From Paraburkholderia elongata (GTDB lineage: Bacteria; Pseudomonadota; Gammaproteobacteria; Burkholderiales; Burkholderiaceae): DNA of 64,000 nt. Below, one piece after another: positions 58,558 to 64,000 of the stretch. The DNA lies in the NCBI RefSeq assembly GCF_013177735.1, contig NZ_WOEZ01000195.1, positions 1 to 64,000 on the forward strand, given 5' to 3'. The stretch's first letter is position 1; each line of letters opens with the position of its first letter. The notes below the pieces were generated by a model. That model ran no database searches. It saw nothing but the letters and a program-made list of their open reading frames with translations, and was not told where the DNA came from. Made by a program: the position numbers and the translations under genes.

Positions 58558-59928
58558 TCAATGGCCCGCATCGGCGACGCGGGTTTGCACCGCGTCGGCT
58601 ACGCCGGGTTCGTGTTCGATCGGTGCCGGCACGCCGGGCGTGGGCACGGCTGCACCGGGTGTGGCTTCCCGGCTGCGGTGTTTGTCGGCGATGCGGACGG
58701 TCGCGGCTTCCGGTTTGGCGTCGGCGGCCTTTGCTTCTGCGGGCTTTGCTTCTGCGGGCTTTGCTTCTGCAGGCTTTACATCCGCAGGCTTTACATCCGC
58801 AGGCTTTACATCCGCAGGCTTTACATCCGAGGGCTTCACGTCCGCGGGATTGGCGCCTTCGGATCTGACTTCGGCTGATTTGGCGTCCGGCTTTTCGGCT
58901 GGCTTGTCCGTCGCTGCTTTGTCAGCAGACCTGTCGTTCGCGTGGGCGGCCGCCCTGTCAGCTCGTTCCGCCCTATCCGCGCGCTCCGGCTTGTCCTGTC
59001 CGCTGTATTCCACGTGCGCGGCGCGAATCACTGCCAGCGGCGCGGACGTCGCAGTCAGGGTCGGCCGTTCGGCTGCGGACTCCGCCACCGGCGCAGTGCG
59101 GGCCTCACCCCGCCCGGCCCCACGCTCGCTCTTGCGATCCGGGCTGCGCAAATCGAGCGCGGCCTGTACGCCGGTCACGCCGGGCACGATCTCCTGCTCG
59201 ACATTCTTCGCCGCACGGGCGCCTTTCGAACGCTTGGGCTTGGCGACCACAGCGGGCGCAGCGGCCATCACCTCGTCGAGCGCCTTCTTGGCCGCGGCCT
59301 GCTCGGCCGCCCGACGGCTCGCGCCGGAACCGGACACTTTGACGTCCAGCTTCGGCACCGTGCATTCGACTTCAAATTGTTGATTGTGCGCCGCACCATG
59401 CGTCGCAACGACGGTGTACGTAGGCAACGCGATCTTGTGGCCCTGCAGATATTCCTGCAGCAGCGTCTTGGCGTCTTTGCCGAGCGTGCGCGGGTCGATG
59501 TGATCGAGGATCGGCACGTAAAGGCGCTTGATGACTGTTTGGGCGGCATCGAACCCGCCGTCGAGGAACACCGCGCCCAGCACGGCTTCCAGCGTGTCAG
59601 CAAGGATCGACGGGCGGCGGAAGCCGCCGCTGCGCAACTCACCCTCACCGAGACGCAGGCCCTCGGAGATATTGAGGGCCTGAGCGATTTCGTAAAGCGA
59701 CTGCTGTTTGACCAGATTGGCGCGGACGCGCGACAGGTCGCCTTCGTCCAGTTTGCCGAAACGTTGGAACAAAAGCGCAGCCACCGCGCAATTCAGAACG
59801 GAGTCGCCGAGAAACTCGAGCCGTTCGTTGTGCGTGGAGCTATGACTGCGGTGCGTTAAAGCCTGGCGCAACAATTCCGCATTGCGAAATTCGTAGCGCA
59901 GACGGCTTTCCAACGGAGATAGGGGCAT
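58558..59928 (-). CDS. rnc: Ribonuclease III with long C-terminal extension
   Basis: A 456-residue protein; E. coli RNase III has 226. The nuclease domain (1-150) has the signature NERLEFLGDSVL and the acidic DTLEAVLGAVFLDGG. A dsRNA-binding domain spans about 155-222 (SGSGASRRAAEQAAAKKAL). Residues about 225-456 are an added low-complexity tail with five-residue repeats of the A-D-V-K-P and A-E-A-K-P type, then a Pro-rich end. It processes rRNA precursors and double-stranded RNA. The tail length comes partly from a DNA minisatellite. Confidence 0.95.
   Translation of the reverse strand: MPLSPLESRLRYEFRNAELLRQALTHRSHSSTHNERLEFLGDSVLNCAVAALLFQRFGKLDEGDLSRVRANLVKQQSLYEIAQALNISEGLRLGEGELRSGGFRRPSILADTLEAVLGAVFLDGGFDAAQTVIKRLYVPILDHIDPRTLGKDAKTLLQEYLQGHKIALPTYTVVATHGAAHNQQFEVECTVPKLDVKVSGSGASRRAAEQAAAKKALDEVMAAAPAVVAKPKRSKGARAAKNVEQEIVPGVTGVQAALDLRSPDRKSERGAGRGEARTAPVAESAAERPTLTATSAPLAVIRAAHVEYSGQDKPERADRAERADRAAAHANDRSADKAATDKPAEKPDAKSAEVRSEGANPADVKPSDVKPADVKPADVKPADVKPAEAKPAEAKPAEAKAADAKPEAATVRIADKHRSREATPGAAVPTPGVPAPIEHEPGVADAVQTRVADAGH
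58726..58845. repeat. 15-bp minisatellite inside rnc
   Basis: Eight consecutive 15-bp units in frame with rnc. On the plus strand AGGCTTTACATCCGC occurs exactly three times in a row (58771-58815), with near copies GGGCTTTGCTTCTGC twice (58741-58770) and variants at 58726, 58816 and 58831. They encode A-E-A-K-P and A-D-V-K-P units. Copy number may vary between strains. Confidence 0.92.
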
Positions 59929-60033
59929 GGGCAGAGTATAACGCGGGCGCCTGCCCCGGCGAAAACGCGGGGCGGCCAGCGGAAAAAGCGTGGTGAAGCG
60001 ACGTTACCGCGGATTCTTAAAGTAGCGTGATAG

Positions 60034-60080
60034 CACGCCGCGACTGATGTGACCTACGTGTGGGTCACCTGCGCGGCGTG
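60034..60080 (-). promoter_or_regulatory. Two-tier stem-loop between lepB and rnc
   Basis: An outer 9-bp stem CACGCCGCG/CGCGGCGTG (60034-60042 with 60072-60080) encloses an inner GTGACC/GGTCAC stem (60049-60054 with 60063-60068). It lies 106 bases before rnc and 24 bases after the lepB stop. E. coli RNase III cleaves a stem-loop in its own leader; this could be the counterpart. No T tract follows. Confidence 0.55.
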
Positions 60081-60103
60081 TCGTGCAATCAAGGCATGCG
60101 TGC

Positions 60104-60997
60104 TCAGTGGAATGAGCCGATGCGTTTCAGATCGCTGAAGTTCATCCAGATGAAAAACGCGCGGCCGACGATATTCTTATCCGGCGCAAAACCCCAGTAG
60201 CGGCTATCAGCGCTGTTATCGCGGTTGTCGCCCATCATGAAGTAATTGCCCGGCGGCACTTTGCAGATCACGCCGCGTGCGTTGTACGTGCAGTTATCGC
60301 GATACGGATAATCTTCCGCGCCGACGATGAACGGCGGCACGGCCGGGTTGTTCAGAATCGCGTTCTTGCGGTCGCCGAGATCTTCTTCGAATTGCTTTGC
60401 GTAGCCGAGGCGCTCTTCGTCGAGATAGTCAGGTAGCGCCGTTTCCGGCACTGGCTTTCCGTTGATCGTCAGTTGCTTGTCCTGATAAGCAACGGTGTCA
60501 CCCGGCAGACCGATCACGCGCTTGATGTAGTCGACCGATTCGTCTTTCGGGTAGCGGAAAACCACCACGTCGCCACGCTCGAGCGGACGCCCTTCGGTGA
60601 TCTTCGTGTTGGTGATCGGCAGACGGATGCCGTAGTCGAATTTATTGACGAGGATGAAATCGCCCACCAGCAGCGTCGGCACCATCGAACCCGAAGGAAT
60701 CTTGAACGGCTCGACCACGAACGAGCGCACTACGAACACCACCAGAATCACCGGGAAAAAGCTCGCCGAATACTCGAGCCACCACGGCTGACGCAGCTTG
60801 TCGTCACGCAGACGGGCGCGTGTTTGCGCCGCGTTTTCGTCGGCGAAACGCTCGCCGACACGTGCCTGCTGACGGTCGAACTCGGCGACCACGGCGTCCG
60901 CTGCGCGGCGCCGTTGCGGCATGAAAACCAGTTTGTCTGCGACCCATGCGACGCCCGTCAAAATGACGAGCACAAAAAGAATCAGCGCAAAATTCAT
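60104..60997 (-). CDS. lepB: Signal peptidase I
   Basis: A 297-residue type I signal peptidase. Two N-terminal membrane segments (3-21, 79-94) precede the catalytic motif IPSGSMVPTLL with Ser104, and DYIKRVIGLPGD with Lys159, the Ser/Lys dyad. MGDNRDNSADSRYWG is the conserved box E. It cleaves signal peptides at the outer face of the inner membrane. It is 18 bases after lepA. Confidence 0.96.
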   Translation of the reverse strand: MNFALILFVLVILTGVAWVADKLVFMPQRRRAADAVVAEFDRQQARVGERFADENAAQTRARLRDDKLRQPWWLEYSASFFPVILVVFVVRSFVVEPFKIPSGSMVPTLLVGDFILVNKFDYGIRLPITNTKITEGRPLERGDVVVFRYPKDESVDYIKRVIGLPGDTVAYQDKQLTINGKPVPETALPDYLDEERLGYAKQFEEDLGDRKNAILNNPAVPPFIVGAEDYPYRDNCTYNARGVICKVPPGNYFMMGDNRDNSADSRYWGFAPDKNIVGRAFFIWMNFSDLKRIGSFH

Positions 60998-61015
60998 AGG
61001 GTTCCGTTGTTCGTC

Positions 61016-62809
61016 TTATTTGTCTTCGACACGCAGAATCGCGAGGAAAGCCTCTTGCGGAATCTCGACGGACCCGACCTGCTTCATTCGCTTCTTGCCT
61101 GCCTTTTGCTTTTCCAGCAGTTTCTTCTTACGGCTAATATCGCCGCCGTAGCATTTTGCCAGCACGTTCTTACGCAACGCTTTAATGTTCTCGCGCGCAA
61201 TAATGTTCGAGCCGATGGTGGCCTGAATCGCGACGTCGTACATTTGACGCGGAATCAGTTCGCGCATTTTCGCCGCCACTTCACGGCCGCGATACTGGCT
61301 CTGCGAACGATGCACGATCACGGACAATGCATCCACCTTGTCGCCGTTGATCAGCATGTCGACCTTCACGACATCCGCCGCGCGATATTCCTTGAACTCG
61401 TAGTCCATCGACGCATAGCCACGCGAGATCGACTTCAGACGATCGAAGAAATCGAGCACGACTTCGCCCATCGGAATTTCGTAGGTCAACTGCACCTGAC
61501 GACCGTGATATTGCATGTTGATCTGCGTGCCGCGCTTTTGCGTGCACAGCGTGATCACCGAGCCCACGTAGTCTTGCGGCATGTACAGATTGACGGTGAC
61601 GATCGGCTCGCGCACTTCCTCGATCTTCGACGGCTCCGGCATCTTGGCCGGATTTTCGACCATGATGGTCGTGCCGTCGCGCTGCAGGACTTCGTACACC
61701 ACGGTCGGCGCCGTGGTGATCAGGTCCATGTCGAACTCGCGCTCGAGCCGCTCCTGCACGATCTCCATGTGCAGCAACCCGAGGAAGCCGCAACGGAAAC
61801 CGAAGCCGAGCGCCTGAGAGACTTCCGGCTCGTACTGCAGCGAGGCGTCGTTCAGCTTCAGCTTTTCCAGCGAGTCACGCAGCGCGTCGTACTGATTCGC
61901 TTCGACCGGATAGAGACCGGCGAACACCTGCGGCTTCACTTCCTTGAAGCCCGGCAGCGGCTCGGCAGCAGGACGATTCACCAGCGTAACGGTGTCACCC
62001 ACCTTCGCGGCGGCCAATTCCTTGATACCGGCGATGATGAAGCCCACCTGCCCGGCGGACAGCGATTCGAGGTTCTTCGACTTCGGCGTGAATACGCCGA
62101 TATGTTCGACCGGATACTGCGCGCCGGTCGCCATCATGCGGATCTTGTCTTTCGGACGCAGCGTGCCGTTGACGATACGCACCAGCATCACGACGCCCAC
62201 GTAGTTGTCGAACCACGAGTCGATGATCAGCGCTTGCAGCGGTGCTTCCGTGTCGCCCTTGGGCGGCGGCACCTTGGCGATCAGCGCATCGAGCACGTCT
62301 TCCACGCCAACGCCAGTCTTCGCGCTGCAATGCGTGGCGTCGGTTGCGTCAATGCCGATCACGTCTTCAATCTCTGCGATTGCGTTCTCGGGATTCGCGG
62401 CCGGCAAGTCGATCTTGTTGAGCACCGGAATCACGTCGACGCCGAGCTCGATCGCCGTGTAGCAATTGGCCACGGTTTGCGCTTCCACGCCCTGGCTTGC
62501 GTCGACGACCAGCAACGCGCCTTCACATGCGGACAGCGAGCGGCTGACTTCGTACGAGAAGTCGACGTGGCCCGGCGTGTCGATCATGTTCAGGTTATAA
62601 ATCTGCCCGTCACGGGCCTTGTACGTCAGTGCGGCGGTTTGTGCCTTGATGGTGATGCCGCGCTCGCGCTCGAGATCCATCGAGTCGAGCACTTGAGATT
62701 CCATCTCGCGGTCGGACAAGCCACCGCAGATCTGGATGATGCGATCGGCGAGCGTCGACTTGCCATGGTCGATGTGCGCAATGATCGAGAAGTTACGAAT
62801 ATGATCCAT
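61016..62809 (-). CDS. lepA: Elongation factor 4 (LepA)
   Basis: A 597-residue translational GTPase. G1 AHIDHGKSTLADR, G3 DTPGHVDFSYEVSR, G4 NKIDLP. The C-terminal LepA-specific domain has IGSNIIARENIKALRKNVLAKCYGGD. It acts on ribosomes in initiation/back-translocation. A terminator-like hairpin sits just before its start, and no good ribosome site is visible. First of lepA-lepB-rnc-era. Confidence 0.96.
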   Translation of the reverse strand: MDHIRNFSIIAHIDHGKSTLADRIIQICGGLSDREMESQVLDSMDLERERGITIKAQTAALTYKARDGQIYNLNMIDTPGHVDFSYEVSRSLSACEGALLVVDASQGVEAQTVANCYTAIELGVDVIPVLNKIDLPAANPENAIAEIEDVIGIDATDATHCSAKTGVGVEDVLDALIAKVPPPKGDTEAPLQALIIDSWFDNYVGVVMLVRIVNGTLRPKDKIRMMATGAQYPVEHIGVFTPKSKNLESLSAGQVGFIIAGIKELAAAKVGDTVTLVNRPAAEPLPGFKEVKPQVFAGLYPVEANQYDALRDSLEKLKLNDASLQYEPEVSQALGFGFRCGFLGLLHMEIVQERLEREFDMDLITTAPTVVYEVLQRDGTTIMVENPAKMPEPSKIEEVREPIVTVNLYMPQDYVGSVITLCTQKRGTQINMQYHGRQVQLTYEIPMGEVVLDFFDRLKSISRGYASMDYEFKEYRAADVVKVDMLINGDKVDALSVIVHRSQSQYRGREVAAKMRELIPRQMYDVAIQATIGSNIIARENIKALRKNVLAKCYGGDISRKKKLLEKQKAGKKRMKQVGSVEIPQEAFLAILRVEDK

Positions 62810-62827
62810 TCAGTACCGATCAAGCGA

Positions 62828-62861
62828 AAAAGGCGCGCTCGGACAATAGCGGAGCACGCCT
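62828..62861 (-). promoter_or_regulatory. Terminator-like hairpin 20 bases before lepA
   Basis: AGGCG-C-GCTC (62831-62840) pairs with GAGC-A-CGCCT (62852-62861), with one mismatch and an 11-base loop, followed on the minus strand by a T tract (62828-62832). It lies only about 20 bases upstream of the lepA ATG. It may be a terminator of the mucD-glutaredoxin transcript, or an attenuator for lepA. Confidence 0.55.
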
Positions 62862-63069
62862 TGTAAGTAGGTGAAAAACCTATCTATTTTAGCCGAAAAG
62901 GCTGTCGCCCGGCGCATCTTGCGAGGCTCGGGCGGAAAAGACGGCTCAGCAACTATCGTGGATGGGACCAGAGTAAGCGCTGAAGCGCCAACTCTGGCCG
63001 ACAGGAGAGGCGTGAAACGGGGTGTGAACGGCGCACCTTCGCGCCTGGTTTGGGCCCTTTTTTGAGCCC

Positions 63070-63360
63070 TTAGTTGGACCCCAAATGCGTGGACCCCGAA
63101 TGCGCCGCCACAAAGCGTGCGGCGAGCGCGGTACGAACCCGCGCCGCATCGAGGTGATAGTGGCACAGTTCGACGCCGTCGCAGACCAGGACCGGCACCA
63201 GTTCGTTATAACGGGCTTCCAGCAAGGGATCGGTGTCGACGTCGATCACGACGACTTGCGCGCCGAATTCAGCCAGCAAAGGCTCGAGCGCGGCACGCAT
63301 GTCGTCGCACAAGTGGCACCATGCGCGCCCGTAGAGCGTGAGCGGCGCCACCCTCTTCAC
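63070..63360 (-). CDS. Glutaredoxin-like thiol protein
   Basis: A 96-residue thioredoxin-fold protein of the DUF836/glutaredoxin-like family. TLYGRAWCHLCDDMRAAL carries the redox motif CHLC, VPVLVCDG the cis-proline. Partner unknown. Its start overlaps the mucD stop by four bases, so translation is coupled. Confidence 0.88.
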   Translation of the reverse strand: MKRVAPLTLYGRAWCHLCDDMRAALEPLLAEFGAQVVVIDVDTDPLLEARYNELVPVLVCDGVELCHYHLDAARVRTALAARFVAAHSGSTHLGSN

Positions 63361-64000
63361 TTCTGCGCGCTGCGCGGGCGAATCGGCACGAACTGCGTGT
63401 TCTCGCCACGACGGACCAGCAGCGCGACCATTTTCTGCGAGTCGAGATGCGAGGTCACATCGTCGAACTGCTTCGCGCTCGTGATATCCGTGTCGCCCAC
63501 ACGCAGGACAATGTCGCCCTTCTGCAGTCCGACGCGCACTGCCGGGCCGTCTACCGCGTCGATCTGCACACCGTTGTGCAGTTTCAGCGCCTTCAGTTGA
63601 TCAGAAGGGATATCGCTAACGGCGAGACCCAGCACGTTCGTGGCGCGCTGCTTCGGCACCGGCGCCTTCTTCTGATCCGCCTTGGCGGTCTTGTCGGGCT
63701 GCATCTCGGCAATCGTGATCGGCAAATCGCGCGTCTGGCCCTTGCGCCAGATCGTGACAGTCGACTTGGCGCCCGGCTTCGTATCGCCGACCATGCGCGG
63801 CAAATCCGTTGCCGTGTCGACGGAATGGCCGTTGAACTTCAGGATGATGTCGCCCGGTTGCACGCCCGCCTTGTCCGCAGGACCGCCCGGTTCGACGCTG
63901 CTGACCAGCGCGCCCTGCGCCTTCGGCAGACCGAGCGAATCGGCTACATCTTTCGTCACTTCGCCGATCGCCACCGCGATCCGGCCGCGCACGACCTTAC
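63357..64000 (-). CDS. mucD: Periplasmic serine protease MucD/DegP family, C-terminal part
   Basis: The right-edge gene, partial: 214 residues with two PDZ domains are visible. The first contains GALVSSVEPGGPADKAGVQPGDIIL, the second has GVQIDAVDGPAVRVGLQKGDIVLRV. A short Lys/Gln-rich linker lies between. The catalytic domain lies beyond base 64000, so the protease assignment is inferred from the PDZ pair and from position: rpoE-rseAB-mucD followed by lepA-lepB is common. Confidence 0.85.
   Translation of the reverse strand, partial: KVVRGRIAVAIGEVTKDVADSLGLPKAQGALVSSVEPGGPADKAGVQPGDIILKFNGHSVDTATDLPRMVGDTKPGAKSTVTIWRKGQTRDLPITIAEMQPDKTAKADQKKAPVPKQRATNVLGLAVSDIPSDQLKALKLHNGVQIDAVDGPAVRVGLQKGDIVLRVGDTDITSAKQFDDVTSHLDSQKMVALLVRRGENTQFVPIRPRSAQK

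Noticed and set aside
60473..62866. Open frame of 797 codons antisense to lepB and lepA
   Set aside because: Same cause; it crosses two real genes and the gap between them, with no ribosome site.

Overview
The window is chromosomal DNA of a high-GC betaproteobacterium, most likely Burkholderiaceae of the Paraburkholderia/Burkholderia type. The evidence is the pst-pho-ppk-ppx-olsB cluster order, an EarP/EF-P pair with an arginine at the modified position of EF-P, RNase III and UvrC with long low-complexity additions, and housekeeping synteny. These assignments rest on recognising protein families by eye; no database search was run. Gene content is almost entirely core. I see no insertion sequence, prophage, integrase or CRISPR array.

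Layout. 1-13 kb: a phosphate island. It holds tRNA-Pro, sixA and olsB (+), ppx (-), ppk (+), then pstS-pstC-pstA-pstB-phoU-phoB-phoR, all on the minus strand. PhoB-box-like 11-bp-spaced repeats lie upstream of pstS, ppk and olsB, which links phosphate uptake, polyphosphate and phosphorus-free ornithine lipid. 13-25 kb: ftsH-folP-glmM and rlmE (-), yhbY (+), greA with a DUF4149 gene, and carA-carB. 25-32 kb: an MFS transporter, then mltD, gloB, a yafS-like methyltransferase, rnhA, dnaQ and tRNA-Val, the same order as in enterobacteria. 32-42 kb: two MsbA-like half ABC exporters, the first behind a long structured leader, plus a family-4 glycosyltransferase, two membrane proteins and the trehalose genes otsB-otsA. 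42-46 kb: a copper/cytochrome oxidase assembly trio (SCO1, PCuAC, CtaG-like), an ElaA-type acetyltransferase, a TraB/GumN protein and a small membrane protein. 46-52 kb: tRNA-Cys, two tRNA-Gly, pgsA and uvrC (-), then earP and efp (+). 52-64 kb: a sigma-54-type response regulator (+), then a long minus-strand array mucD-(glutaredoxin-like)-lepA-lepB-rnc-era-recO-pdxJ-acpS-nagZ.

How it fits together. PstSCAB imports phosphate, PhoU/PhoR/PhoB sense and signal, Ppk/Ppx make and break polyphosphate, and OlsB starts synthesis of a phosphorus-free membrane lipid. EarP rhamnosylates EF-P. The lepA-to-nagZ array joins translation, protein export, RNA processing, ribosome assembly, recombination, PLP and acyl-carrier functions.

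The least explained parts are non-coding: a structured leader with mutually exclusive stems before the first ABC exporter, a 13-bp repeat array that forms a 16-bp perfect hairpin in the efp leader, an intercistronic stem-loop just before rnc, a terminator-like hairpin about 20 nt before lepA, and a 9-bp repeat array between phoB and phoR.
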